A program made the translations under genes and the position numbers. A stretch of 44,453 bases of DNA from Oscillospiraceae bacterium. Its GTDB lineage: Bacteria; Bacillota; Clostridia; Oscillospirales; Acutalibacteraceae. The stretch is from assembly GCA_015066205.1 (NCBI GenBank), contig SVOV01000019.1, positions 1-44,453 of the forward strand. Reading direction: 5' to 3'. The notes beneath the pieces were generated by a model, which ran no database searches, had not been told where the DNA came from, and saw nothing but the letters and a program-made list of their open reading frames with translations. Every line of letters starts with the position of its first letter. Within the stretch, counting starts at the first letter, position 1. Positions 7,982 to 16,546 of the stretch are shown here, in pieces.

Positions 7982-9388
7982 TCAGTTTACTGAAATCTGT
8001 GAAATTTCAAAAAACGATCTGTATGTATTAAAAACAAACCTGATTTTTGAATATACTCCGGGCTTTATAGAAATTATACGCTTATAGCCTATTGTTTCTC
8101 CGTCATAAACCTTTTTCCATTTCTTCTTTTCACTGTCAAAACAATAAACTGTAAATTCCTCAATGTGCTGACCGTTTATAATATTTTCACCAATGGTAAT
8201 CTTATCAAAGTATTCATTTTCAGGAATATTAAAAATTATTTCCGGTTTTTTATCATTATTTGACGGTCTCCAGCACTCCTCCATTTTATCAGTAAGAACA
8301 TTTAATGCTGAATAATCATCGGAATAACAGCTTGAAGCACTGTCAAACAGCTCATTTTTAAGAAGATTATAACCAAAATAAAGCTTGAGCTCAACACCGA
8401 GCGAGATAAGAATCTGTGAATCAACATCATCGAACTCACCGCGTTTATTGGGAGAAAGACCGAGCATCAGACAAGAATTATTCCCTACTGTATTATAATA
8501 AAGCTTCATAAGCTTGTCTTTTGTTTTAATTGAGTACTTATCATCTTCTTCAAAGAACCAGTGATCACGCATAGGAACAGAAACTTCACAAGGATACCAA
8601 ATGAATTCAGATTCCTTTCTGACAGCCTTGCGGCTTCCGATATCCCTGTCAAAAACATGAGAATGCTTTTTATTCTTTGCAACAGTTTCAGAGCCGTCAA
8701 CATTTACACCGATATGAGCCGGAACAACACTCCATTCATTGAGTCTTGTTACACCTTTTTCATTACCGCACCAACGGACATCGGGGCCTCTGAAGGAAAT
8801 TACGGCATCAGGCTGAAGAGAACGGATAAGCTTATAATATCGTCCCCAATCATAATCCTGTACCTTCTTTTCATCCTCACCGCATACAGCATCAAGCCAA
8901 ACAGTAAAGATATCGCCGTAATTTGAAAGAAGCTCCTGTAACAAACCGCAGAAAAAGTCATCATAAGGCTTTCCGCTTCCGTAGGTCTTTTCGTGTCTGT
9001 CCCAAGGTGCAATATAAATACCGAATTTAAGTCCGTGCTTTCTGCAGGAGTCTGACAGCATTCTTACAAGATCGCCGTCACCGTCAAGCCAGTTAGAATT
9101 CTTTACGCTGTAATCAGTAAATTCAGTGGGCCATAAGCAGAAGCCGTCATAGTGCTTACAGGTAAGAACAAGACCCTTCATTCCTGCACTCTTTGCGAGA
9201 GCACACCAAGAATCAGTGTTCATATCCTCAGGCCAGAAAACTGACGGAGGCGTAAATCCGTCACCGTACTGCTTTCCTGTAAAAACAGGCATACCGTAAT
9301 TTATAAGACCGTAAAACTCCGTTTTTTGCCATTCTATCTGTCTTTTTGAGGGCGTAATATTAATGGTTTTTAAATAACCTTTTTCCAT
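7982..9388 (-). CDS. Alpha-L-fucosidase (GH29)
   Basis: This 468-residue glycoside hydrolase removes terminal alpha-L-fucose. The N-terminal (beta/alpha)8 domain has the characteristic GLINYGMPVF opening, the GLVLTCKHYDGFCLWPTE motif (about 70-90) and KFGIYIAPWDRH. The aspartate in IFTVWLDAVCG (about residue 180) is the expected nucleophile in the GH29 W-x-D position. The last 130 residues look like a small beta-sandwich of the discoidin kind (IGENIINGQHIEEFTVY...VFNTYRSFFEISQISV). There is no signal peptide, so the enzyme is intracellular and would act on imported oligosaccharides. AAAGG precedes the ATG. It starts 14 nt after the DUF1667 gene, making it the last gene of the glycerol-phosphate dehydrogenase-like operon, an unexpected partnership. 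Confidence 0.88.
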   Translation of the reverse strand: MEKGYLKTINITPSKRQIEWQKTEFYGLINYGMPVFTGKQYGDGFTPPSVFWPEDMNTDSWCALAKSAGMKGLVLTCKHYDGFCLWPTEFTDYSVKNSNWLDGDGDLVRMLSDSCRKHGLKFGIYIAPWDRHEKTYGSGKPYDDFFCGLLQELLSNYGDIFTVWLDAVCGEDEKKVQDYDWGRYYKLIRSLQPDAVISFRGPDVRWCGNEKGVTRLNEWSVVPAHIGVNVDGSETVAKNKKHSHVFDRDIGSRKAVRKESEFIWYPCEVSVPMRDHWFFEEDDKYSIKTKDKLMKLYYNTVGNNSCLMLGLSPNKRGEFDDVDSQILISLGVELKLYFGYNLLKNELFDSASSCYSDDYSALNVLTDKMEECWRPSNNDKKPEIIFNIPENEYFDKITIGENIINGQHIEEFTVYCFDSEKKKWKKVYDGETIGYKRIISIKPGVYSKIRFVFNTYRSFFEISQISVN

Positions 9389-9402
9389 TAAAATAAAACC
9401 TT

Positions 9403-9756
9403 TCAGTCTATATTTGTTGCAACAATATCTGCACCTGTATCAAGGATGTTTTCAATAATTACCTGACCGATTTTAACGGGAGCATCAACTGAAGCGGAAT
9501 TGATGATCTTCATACACTCGAACATTTTATCTTTTGGAACCGGCTTATCGGATTTAACAGGAACGACAGGCAGAATACCTCCGTTTACCTTAACAGTGGA
9601 AGTCAATGAACGGGTAGGATTTGTAATTTCAGTTTTTGCATATGCTTCACCGCGCTTACAGGTGTTTCCTGTTACAGAAATGACTTCATTTTCGTTTAAT
9701 TCAACTGTTATGGTACAGCCTAAAGGACAGGCAACACAAGTTAATTCTCTTTTCAT
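9403..9756 (-). CDS. DUF1667 domain protein, glycerol-3-phosphate dehydrogenase accessory
   Basis: This 117-residue protein opens with ELTCVACPLGCTITV and continues with a CKRGEAYAKTEITNPTRSLTSTVKV block, the hallmark of DUF1667. The conserved cysteines (CxxCxxxC, then a fourth in TCKRG) suggest a metal or Fe-S site. Members are known beside GlpA/GlpB-like flavoproteins in anaerobes, where they are thought to serve as a small electron-transfer or structural subunit. The ribosome binding site GGAGGAA overlaps the stop codon of the upstream oxidoreductase, with only 3 nt between genes, so coupling is likely. The role as a GlpC-like partner is inferred from gene order. Confidence 0.85.
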   Translation of the reverse strand: MKRELTCVACPLGCTITVELNENEVISVTGNTCKRGEAYAKTEITNPTRSLTSTVKVNGGILPVVPVKSDKPVPKDKMFECMKIINSASVDAPVKIGQVIIENILDTGADIVATNID

Positions 9757-9759
9757 AGT

Positions 9760-11016
9760 TTATTCCTCCACTCTGACAACAATTGAACTGTCTGATGTCA
9801 TTGAAGCGAGAACATCAGCAGGGACAACAACATTTTCCATTTCACCGGGAGCAAGCTTGACCTTTTTCTTTGATGAAATAATTTTGCCGTCACATTCAAG
9901 AACTACCTTTGCATTCTTATAAATCTGACCGACTCTGAAATAAAGCTTTACATCATCTTTATTATTAATATTTACACGCTGAGGAACAAGATATCTTACA
10001 CCGTTACCTGTAGTAGTATTAACATAAACAGGGGCATTATCAGCATTACCGAGAATATAATCAGCTGCTCCCTTACCGGCAAGCTGAGCTTCAAGCGTTA
10101 CATAGTCGACAAGATCATGAACATGAAGCACATTACCGCAAGCAAAAATACCCGGATGATCAGTCTGGCGCATCTCATCAACAACAGCACCGTTTGTAAT
10201 TCTGTCTATTCCGATACCGACATTCTTTGTAAGTTCATTTTCAGGAATAAGGCCGACAGAAAGCATAAGAGTGTCACATTCAATATATTCTTTTGTTGAT
10301 TCGATAGGTTGTAATTTTTCATCAACCTGAGCAATGGTGACACCTTCAAGTCTATCCTTACCGTGAGTTTCTACTACGGTAGTGGAAAGTCTGAGCGGAA
10401 TACCGAAATCATCAAGACACTGTACGATGTTTCTTGTAAGACCGCCAGAGTAAGGCATAAGCTCACATACAACCTTAACCTCTGCACCCTCAAGTGTCAT
10501 TCTTCTTGCCATAATAAGACCGATATCACCTGAGCCGAGAATAACAACTTTTTTACCGGGCATAAAACCGTCAAGGTTAACATATTTCTGAGCAGTACCT
10601 GCTGTCATAATGCCCGAAGCTCTTGTACCCGAAATCTCAAGAGCTCCGCGGGGACGCTCTCTGCAACCCATAGCAAGAACTATAGCCTTAGCCTGAATCT
10701 TAAGAAGACCGTCTTCCTTATTAACTGCTGTTACAACATTTTCATCATTGATATCAAGCACCATTGTATCGGTTTTGACAACAATATCAGTCTTCTCGAC
10801 CTGTTCAATAAACTTTGCCGCATACTCAGGACCTGAAAGCTCCTCACCGAAATAATGAAGACCAAAGCCTGTATGTATGCACTGTTCAAGAATACCGCCG
10901 AGAGTTTCGGCTCTTTCAAGAACAATAATATTTTTAACACCGCATTCATTTGCTTTGAGAGCAGCAGCCATGCCTGCAGGACCGCCGCCTACTACTACAA
11001 GATCATAATTTAACAT
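9760..11016 (-). CDS. NAD(P)/FAD-dependent oxidoreductase (GlpB-position flavoprotein)
   Basis: This 418-residue protein has a two-dinucleotide-binding flavoprotein fold. It has an N-terminal FAD motif VVGGGPAGMAAALKA (residues 7-21), an internal NAD motif VVILGSGDIGLIMARRM (about 153-169), and the ATG/GC-type FAD closing motif GIFACGNVLHVHD (about 290). It also has MGCRERPRGALEISGTRASG, typical of the subfamily found next to GlpA-like dehydrogenases and DUF1667 proteins. It probably passes electrons from the dehydrogenase subunit to NAD or another carrier. It starts 16 nt after the GlpA-like gene and is coupled to the DUF1667 gene. No cysteine pair of the thioredoxin-reductase kind is seen. 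Confidence 0.87.
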   Translation of the reverse strand: MLNYDLVVVGGGPAGMAAALKANECGVKNIIVLERAETLGGILEQCIHTGFGLHYFGEELSGPEYAAKFIEQVEKTDIVVKTDTMVLDINDENVVTAVNKEDGLLKIQAKAIVLAMGCRERPRGALEISGTRASGIMTAGTAQKYVNLDGFMPGKKVVILGSGDIGLIMARRMTLEGAEVKVVCELMPYSGGLTRNIVQCLDDFGIPLRLSTTVVETHGKDRLEGVTIAQVDEKLQPIESTKEYIECDTLMLSVGLIPENELTKNVGIGIDRITNGAVVDEMRQTDHPGIFACGNVLHVHDLVDYVTLEAQLAGKGAADYILGNADNAPVYVNTTTGNGVRYLVPQRVNINNKDDVKLYFRVGQIYKNAKVVLECDGKIISSKKKVKLAPGEMENVVVPADVLASMTSDSSIVVRVEE

Positions 11017-11032
11017 GACAATCTACCCCCTG

Positions 11033-12466
11033 TTATTTTGTATTTTCAAATAAGATTTTGGAATCACTGCCGAATTTTGTAATATCATTGAGATTCATAC
11101 CAAGCTCTCTTGCAAGAATCTCAACGACCTTTGAACCGCAGAAACCTCCCTGACAACGACCCATACCGGCTCGCGTTCTACGCTTTACGCCGTCTACATC
11201 ACGGGCACCTGCCGGAGCCTTTATAGCATCAATAATTTCACCCTCGGTAATTGTTTCACATCTGCAGACGATTCTGCCGTATGCGGGATTCTTTGCTATA
11301 GCTTCAGCTCTTTCTTCATCTGTCGCATGTCTGAAACGGAAAACATCCTCTCTTGAACCGTCAAAGCTGTCATTTGTCTTAACATCACCGATAGAATCTA
11401 TTATCATATCAACAAGATATTGGGCAATAGCCGGAGCTGATGTAAGGCCCGGAGATTCAATACCTGAAGCGTGAATAAAATGATCGCAAATCTTACTGGG
11501 TCCGAGAATAAAATCATCATTAACGGGATGTGCACGAAGACCGGTAAAGGATGTAATGGCATTTCTTGTGCTTACAGAAGGACAGCTCTTTACAGCATAC
11601 TTTTTGATATTAGCAAGTCCTTCTGCTGTAGTTGCTGTATTCTCCTTATCATCAATGTCGTCTGCTGTGGGTCCGATAAGAAGATTACCGTCAACCGTAG
11701 GTGAAACAAGAATACCCTTGCCCATTTTTGTGGGACACTGGAAAATAGTATGTGAAACAGTGTTTCCGACAGCCTTATCAAGGATAAAATACTCACCTCT
11801 TCTGATAATAAGCTCTACACTGTTGTCGCCTATCATCTGTGAAATTTCATCGGAATGTGCGCCGGCTGCATTGACTACATATTTTGCATTGATGATATTA
11901 TCACCGCATCTGATTTCAAACACACCGTCGTTGAATTCGAGAGATGAAACCTTGAAATTTCTTACAAACTCAACACCGTTAACAACAGCATTTTCAGTTG
12001 CAGCTATGGTGAGTTCATAGGGACAAACAATACCTGCACTTCTCGCATCAAGAGCACCGTAAACCTCATCAGAAAGATTAGGTTCAATACTCTTTAATTC
12101 TTCTTTATTGAGAATATATAAATCAGGAACTCCGTTGGCAATTCCTCTGTCATAAAGCTCCTTAATTGTATGCATCTCATCTTCTGAAAAAGCAACAACA
12201 AGTGAACCGTTCTTTTTATAAGGCACGGATAATTTCTTGCAAAGTCCTTCCATCATAGCACAGCCCTTAACATTAAGCTGAGCCTTTAATGTTCCGGGCT
12301 TTGCATCAAAGCCGGCGTGAACAATTCCGCTGTTTGCTTTACTTGCGCCCATTGCAACATCATTAGTTGCTTCAATAAGTACAGTCTTAAGATTATACTT
12401 AGAAAGCTCGCGGGCAGTAAGAGCACCGATTACACCTGCACCGATAACTGCAACATCATAACACAT
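11033..12466 (-). CDS. Glycerol-3-phosphate dehydrogenase-like FAD oxidoreductase with BFD-type [2Fe-2S] domain (GlpA-like)
   Basis: This 477-residue protein of the DAO superfamily likely oxidises glycerol-3-phosphate to dihydroxyacetone phosphate. The FAD motif is VIGAGVIGALTARELS (residues 7-22), followed by GASKANSGIVHAGFDAKPGTLKA, which is very characteristic of this group. The C-terminal 80 residues hold a BFD-like [2Fe-2S] domain: GRIVCRCETITEGEI and, later, GMGRCQGGFC supply four cysteines. No glpK or glpF is in the window, so a role with a different 2-hydroxy acid or polyol phosphate cannot be ruled out. AGGAGA precedes the ATG, and it is first in an operon with a good promoter at 12510-12538. 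Confidence 0.87.
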   Translation of the reverse strand: MCYDVAVIGAGVIGALTARELSKYNLKTVLIEATNDVAMGASKANSGIVHAGFDAKPGTLKAQLNVKGCAMMEGLCKKLSVPYKKNGSLVVAFSEDEMHTIKELYDRGIANGVPDLYILNKEELKSIEPNLSDEVYGALDARSAGIVCPYELTIAATENAVVNGVEFVRNFKVSSLEFNDGVFEIRCGDNIINAKYVVNAAGAHSDEISQMIGDNSVELIIRRGEYFILDKAVGNTVSHTIFQCPTKMGKGILVSPTVDGNLLIGPTADDIDDKENTATTAEGLANIKKYAVKSCPSVSTRNAITSFTGLRAHPVNDDFILGPSKICDHFIHASGIESPGLTSAPAIAQYLVDMIIDSIGDVKTNDSFDGSREDVFRFRHATDEERAEAIAKNPAYGRIVCRCETITEGEIIDAIKAPAGARDVDGVKRRTRAGMGRCQGGFCGSKVVEILARELGMNLNDITKFGSDSKILFENTK

Positions 12467-12509
12467 ATCAACATCTCCTAGTTAAAATGAGTATTATACA
12501 AACAAATAT

Positions 12510-12538
12510 ATTATATTACTTTATAAATGATAAATCAA
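12510..12538 (-). promoter_or_regulatory. Sigma-A-type promoter of the GlpA-like/fucosidase operon
   Basis: On the minus strand, TTGATT (12533-12538) and TATAAT (12510-12515) are separated by 17 bp, 43 bp upstream of the operon's first start codon. Confidence 0.7.
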
Positions 12539-12549
12539 CAACAAAGTTC

Positions 12550-13032
12550 TCATAAGTTATTAAAATCAGTAAGAACAGCAGTTAATTTCTTAAGAAAATC
12601 AACATACTCAATGTTGCTCTCCATTAGTTTAGCAGAAATTCTGAGTGCTCTCAGAAAATCTTTACTTATACTGAATTCTTCAGTTAAAAGCGGACAGAAA
12701 TCAGAAGCTCTCAAATCAGGTGCCACAGAAAGATTATCAGAGGAGCTTGCATATATAAAATACGGAAAGATTCTGCATGATAACGGCCGTTGGGATCTGT
12801 TACACACTCCGCTGCAGCTGACGACATTATAACCATAACGGGAATCATAAAAAACCTTAAATCCGTCTTTTTCTTTAAATAAATTTTCTTCTCCGGGAAA
12901 CAGAAGCATACCGTCAGTATCATTTCCCTTGCAGCATTTATTATTACAAATCATTCCGCAGTCAGCTTTAATAGGAGTTATATTATCAAAATATCCGTAT
13001 ATCTTTTTAATTATTCTTTCATTTTCAGTCAT
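12550..13032 (-). CDS. YkgJ family cysteine-cluster protein
   Basis: This 160-residue protein has the YkgJ-type metal-chelating cysteine pattern: an N-terminal ADCGMICNNKCCKG cluster (about residues 22-33) and a later SCSGVCNRSQRPLSCRIFPYF block (about 80-100). Such proteins are thought to bind zinc or iron; none has a firmly known role here. Start choice: the open frame continues to 13197, but that part runs back through a terminator (13053-13082) and the neighbouring gene, so ATG 13032 in MTENERIIKKIYGYF is preferred. The upstream GGCGGGTG is a poor ribosome site, so expression may be low. No promoter was recognised between the terminator and the start. Confidence 0.75.
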   Translation of the reverse strand: MTENERIIKKIYGYFDNITPIKADCGMICNNKCCKGNDTDGMLLFPGEENLFKEKDGFKVFYDSRYGYNVVSCSGVCNRSQRPLSCRIFPYFIYASSSDNLSVAPDLRASDFCPLLTEEFSISKDFLRALRISAKLMESNIEYVDFLKKLTAVLTDFNNL

Positions 13033-13052
13033 AAATACACCCGCCTTCAAAA

Positions 13053-13082
13053 AAAACAGATGTCCCGAAGGACATCTGTTTT
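13053..13082 (-). terminator. Bidirectional-looking terminator after the small membrane peptide gene
   Basis: A perfect 13-bp stem, AAAACAGATGTCC/GGACATCTGTTTT, with a CGAA tetraloop has A-runs and T-runs on both flanks, 17 nt after the stop codon of the 58-codon gene. Confidence 0.88.
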
Positions 13083-13099
13083 CATAACAAAAGTCAAAC

Positions 13100-13276
13100 T
13101 TATGCAGCTGTTGTTTCTTCAGCAGCACCTGTTGTTTCTTCTGTGCCTGTTGCTTCTTCTTCGGGGAAAAGATCGCCGAGAATGCCTTCAAGATCAATTC
13201 CTAAAGCATCAAGAAGACCCATAACAACGAGAGCTTCAACAAGAACAACGATAAGCTTCTTTAAAATCCACTTCAT
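13100..13276 (-). CDS. Small membrane-associated protein with acidic Thr/Glu/Ala tail, unknown function
   Basis: This is a 58-residue protein: a basic start MKWILKKL, a hydrophobic stretch IVVLVEALVVMGLLDALGIDL (residues 9-29), then GILGDLFPEEEATG and a low-complexity tail of Thr, Glu and Ala. GGAGGG lies 7 nt before ATG 13276; an extension to 13348 is in frame but runs over the promoter. It is a true transcription unit with an extended -10 promoter and its own terminator, which argues for a real, well-expressed gene. I do not recognise the family. An amphipathic/membrane small protein or a peptide with regulatory function is possible. Confidence 0.72.
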   Translation of the reverse strand: MKWILKKLIVVLVEALVVMGLLDALGIDLEGILGDLFPEEEATGTEETTGAAEETTAA

Positions 13277-13309
13277 TATAATACCCTCCATATTAAAATT
13301 TTCAATTAT

Positions 13310-13338
13310 TTTATACCATATAATTATGAATTTTTCAA
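13310..13338 (-). promoter_or_regulatory. Extended -10 promoter of the small membrane peptide gene
   Basis: On the minus strand, TTGAAA (13333-13338), a 17-bp spacer ending in TGG, and TATAAA (13310-13315) form an extended -10 arrangement, 33 bp upstream of the start codon. Confidence 0.75.
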
Positions 13339-13384
13339 TGGAAAACAATTAAATACACATTAATTTTACAAATGCGTAACATTT

Positions 13385-14050
13385 TTACATAATTGTTTCA
13401 GGTTCCTCGTAAACTATCTCACCGACATCGACTCTTATCTGCTTGATAACAACATCCTTTAACGGCTTATCATCGGCATCAGTTTTTACGGAAACTATCT
13501 TATCTACATTTTCCATTCCTTCAAAGCAATATCCGAAAACAGCATAGTCACCGTCAAGACCGTCGTTATCTTCGACCATAATAAAGAACTGAGAGCCCGC
13601 AGTGTTATACATAGAAGCAGGATTATAGGGATTACCCTTTCTTGCCATAGAAACATAACCTCTGAGATGCTTTCTGTTATTCTCAAAACCGTTATTCGAG
13701 AACTCACCGAAAATGTTATAACCGGGACCGCCTGTTCCGTTACCGTTGGGATCGCCGCCCTGAATCATAAACTGAGGAATAACCCTATGGAAGGTCAGAC
13801 CGTCATAAAAGCCCTTATTGGCAAGCGAAATAAAATTCTTTACGGTGTTGGGCGCCGTATCATAAAAGAGTTCAATTCTCATAATACCGCCGTCTTCCAT
13901 AAGAATGGTAGCTACAGGATTATCGGGATTTGTCAGCTTACCCTCAAAATCACCGTCAGGAACCGTCACCTCATCAGCTGTATTAACGCAGGCAGAAAAA
14001 ACTAAAGTCAAAGAAAAAAGCACAAGAATAACTGATAATATTTTTTTCAA
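13385..14050 (-). CDS. Peptidyl-prolyl cis-trans isomerase, cyclophilin-type lipoprotein
   Basis: This 221-residue exported cyclophilin should catalyse proline isomerisation in extracytoplasmic proteins. The N-terminus MKKILSVILVLFSLTLVFSAC is a lipoprotein signal with lipobox FSAC, so the mature chain is diacylglyceryl-anchored. The cyclophilin core has FHRVIPQFMIQGGDPNGNG (catalytic Arg in FHR), GPGYNIFGEF, NTAGSQFFIM (usual core Gln/Phe) and YAVFGYCFEGMENVDKI. Start: TTG at 14050 has AGAGG 8 nt upstream; an in-frame GTG at 14059 overlaps that site and is less likely. It is the last gene of the RNase J-FtsH superoperon, 15 nt after ftsH. No clear terminator hairpin follows. Confidence 0.88.
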   Translation of the reverse strand: MKKILSVILVLFSLTLVFSACVNTADEVTVPDGDFEGKLTNPDNPVATILMEDGGIMRIELFYDTAPNTVKNFISLANKGFYDGLTFHRVIPQFMIQGGDPNGNGTGGPGYNIFGEFSNNGFENNRKHLRGYVSMARKGNPYNPASMYNTAGSQFFIMVEDNDGLDGDYAVFGYCFEGMENVDKIVSVKTDADDKPLKDVVIKQIRVDVGEIVYEEPETIM

Positions 14051-14065
14051 GAAAAACACCTCTTC

Positions 14066-15982
14066 TTATTCATTCTCATCAGAAGAATCGGATGTATCAC
14101 AGTATAATTCAACAGGTTTTACATCTTCACCATTCATAAGTTTGAGGAAATCATCGCCGTCAATTTTTTCGTTTTCGATGAGATATTCTGCAAGAACATG
14201 AAGCTTATCCATATTTTCTTTGAGAATTTCCTCACAACGCTTATATCCGTCAGTGACAATTTTCTTGATCTCCTGATCAATTTCCTTTGCAATTTCCTCA
14301 CTGTAGTTACGGACTGTACCGTAATCCTTGCCAAGGAATACTTCCTGTTCACCGGAACCGAAGGTAATAGGTCCGAGATTATCACTCATACCGTATTTTG
14401 TTACCATTCCGCGGGCAATTTCCGTAGCTCTCTGAATATCATTGGAAGCGCCTGTGGAAATATCATTAAGAACAAGACTTTCAGCAACACGGCCGCCGAG
14501 AAGAGTAACAATTTCCTCTTCCATCTTCTTCTTTGAACGGTACATTTTATCCTCAAGCGGCATATGCATTGTAAAACCGCCTGCCATACCTGTCGGAATG
14601 ATGGAAACCTGCTGTACGGGATCCTGACCTCCAAGAAAATGTGCAGAAACAGCATGACCTGCTTCGTGATATGCAGTAAGCTTTTTATCCTGCTCGGAAA
14701 CCTTATGGGATTTCTTTTCCGTTCCTACGACAACCTTGATCATAGCCTCATCCATTTCAACAGATGTAATAGCCTTCATATTCTTTCTTGCCGTAAGAAG
14801 AGCTGCCTCATTAAGAAGATTTTCAAGATCGGCACCCGTAAAGCCTACTGTTGTTTTTGCAATGTTTTCAAGATTTACATCAGGCGCGATCGATTTATTT
14901 CTTGCATGAATATTAAGAATATCAAATCTGCCCTTTATATCGGGATATCCCATTGTAACCTGTCTGTCAAAGCGACCGGGACGAAGAAGAGCAGGATCGA
15001 GTATATCAAGTCTGTTTGTAGCAGCAAGAACAATAACGCTCTCTGTGCCTACAAAACCGTCCATTTCGACGAGCATCTGGTTAAGTGTCTGCTCTCTTTC
15101 ATCATGTCCGCCGCCCATACCGGCACCTCTGTGTCTGCCGACAGCATCTATCTCATCAATAAATATGATTGCAGGAGCGTTTTTCTTTGCCTGTTCAAAG
15201 AGATCTCTAACTCTTGAAGCACCGACACCGACATACATTTCAAGGAAATCAGAACCGGAAATAGAAAGGAAAGGCGCATTTGCTTCGCCTGCAACTGCAC
15301 GGGCAAGAAGTGTTTTACCTGTACCGGGAGGGCCAACAAGAAGAACACCCTTGGGAATTCGTGCACCAAGCTCAGTATATTTCTGAGGATTCTTGAGGAA
15401 ATCAACTATTTCTGCAAGCTCAGCCTTCTCTTCATCAGCTCCTGCAACATCGGCAAAGGTAGTTCTCTTCGCTCCGTCCTTCGGCATTTTAATTCGAGCC
15501 TTACCAAAGGATATTGTTCGGTTGTTTTCGCTCATAAAGCTCTGATTCATTTTTCTCATCATAACAATTATGATAAGAGCGAGAACTCCGAGAAGAGAAA
15601 AGGACGGAAGAAGGCTTGTAAGCCAGGAATTTGCATTTCCGCGTTCATAATCATAGTTGATCTTATCTTCGTGAGTTTTATTATATTCCACAACATAAGC
15701 GTGTATGTCCTGATTGAACATATTGATATTCGGCACGGTATACTTATATTTTTTATCATCGTCACGCTTCTTATATTCAAGAACACCGCTTCCGAGATTA
15801 AGATTATACTCCTGAATCTCGTTTTCGGTAAACATCTGTACGATATCATAATACTTAAGCTTCTTATTTTCAGCTTTATCAGTAACAAACATAGATATCA
15901 TAAGAATCATAACAAGAGGCAGAATTATAAAAGGTAAAAACTGCTTGAGCTTATCAAGTATTTTTGAGTTATTATTAGACAA
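14066..15982 (-). CDS. ftsH: ATP-dependent zinc metalloprotease FtsH
   Basis: This 638-residue membrane AAA+ protease degrades misfolded or regulatory membrane and soluble proteins. There are two transmembrane segments (about 16-33 and 122-142) flanking a small extracytoplasmic domain. The AAA domain has Walker A GPPGTGKT (217-224), Walker [12 protein letters not shown] (272-282) and the second region of homology [20 protein letters not shown]. The zinc site HEAGH (439-443) starts the peptidase domain, with the third ligand expected in the [14 protein letters not shown] segment. Length and order are standard. It starts 21 nt after hpt, the conserved Firmicute tilS-hpt-ftsH order. Confidence 0.97.
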   Translation of the reverse strand: MSNNNSKILDKLKQFLPFIILPLVMILMISMFVTDKAENKKLKYYDIVQMFTENEIQEYNLNLGSGVLEYKKRDDDKKYKYTVPNINMFNQDIHAYVVEYNKTHEDKINYDYERGNANSWLTSLLPSFSLLGVLALIIIVMMRKMNQSFMSENNRTISFGKARIKMPKDGAKRTTFADVAGADEEKAELAEIVDFLKNPQKYTELGARIPKGVLLVGPPGTGKTLLARAVAGEANAPFLSISGSDFLEMYVGVGASRVRDLFEQAKKNAPAIIFIDEIDAVGRHRGAGMGGGHDEREQTLNQMLVEMDGFVGTESVIVLAATNRLDILDPALLRPGRFDRQVTMGYPDIKGRFDILNIHARNKSIAPDVNLENIAKTTVGFTGADLENLLNEAALLTARKNMKAITSVEMDEAMIKVVVGTEKKSHKVSEQDKKLTAYHEAGHAVSAHFLGGQDPVQQVSIIPTGMAGGFTMHMPLEDKMYRSKKKMEEEIVTLLGGRVAESLVLNDISTGASNDIQRATEIARGMVTKYGMSDNLGPITFGSGEQEVFLGKDYGTVRNYSEEIAKEIDQEIKKIVTDGYKRCEEILKENMDKLHVLAEYLIENEKIDGDDFLKLMNGEDVKPVELYCDTSDSSDENE

Positions 15983-16003
15983 TTTATTATTTCCTCCGAA
16001 AAA

Positions 16004-16546
16004 TTAGTGTTTCTCTTCCTTGAGAACTCCGATATAAGGCAGATTTCTGTACTTTTCAGCAAAATCAAGACCGTAACCGACAATAAACTCATCAGGTACA
16101 AGAAGTCCCTTATAGTCTGCATAAATATCAACTTCTCTTCTGTCGGGCTTATCAAAAAGAGTACAGATCCTGATGCTTGCCGGATTTCTTGCATAAAGAA
16201 CATCCATAAGATAATTTAGTGTCTTTCCGCTGTCGAGAATATCCTCTACAAGAAGAACATCATAACCGCTGATATCTCTGTCAAGGTCCTTGAGAATTCT
16301 TACGGTACCGCTTGATTTGGTCTTATCGCCGTAGCTTGAAACAGCCATAAAATCGATCTCACAGGGAATAGTGACAGCACGCATCAGATCGCTCATAAAT
16401 ACAACAGAACCCTTTAATACACTTACCATCAGAAGATTTTTATCTTTATAATCCTCCGAAATCTTAGTGCCGAGTTCTTTAACTATCTCAGCAATATGTT
16501 CTTCACTGTAAAGAACTTTTGAAATATCATTATTCATTGTTGCCAC
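16004..16546 (-). CDS. hpt: Hypoxanthine phosphoribosyltransferase
   Basis: This 180-residue cytoplasmic enzyme salvages hypoxanthine and guanine with PRPP to IMP and GMP. The PRPP-binding signature VLLVEDILDSGKTLNYL (about 96-112) is intact, preceded by VSSYGDKTKSSGTVRILKDLD, and the C-terminal PDEFIVGYGLDFAEKYRNLPYIG fits Hpt/HprT rather than adenine or xanthine enzymes. The start overlaps the end of tilS by 17 nt, and the stop is 21 nt before ftsH. In related bacteria TilS and HprT form a complex that controls ftsH; whether this holds here is inference from synteny. Confidence 0.95.
   Translation of the reverse strand: MATMNNDISKVLYSEEHIAEIVKELGTKISEDYKDKNLLMVSVLKGSVVFMSDLMRAVTIPCEIDFMAVSSYGDKTKSSGTVRILKDLDRDISGYDVLLVEDILDSGKTLNYLMDVLYARNPASIRICTLFDKPDRREVDIYADYKGLLVPDEFIVGYGLDFAEKYRNLPYIGVLKEEKH

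Noticed and set aside
12527..12832. Plus-strand open frame of 101 residues
   Set aside because: It is antisense to the YkgJ-type gene, has no ribosome site, and its composition is not protein-like.
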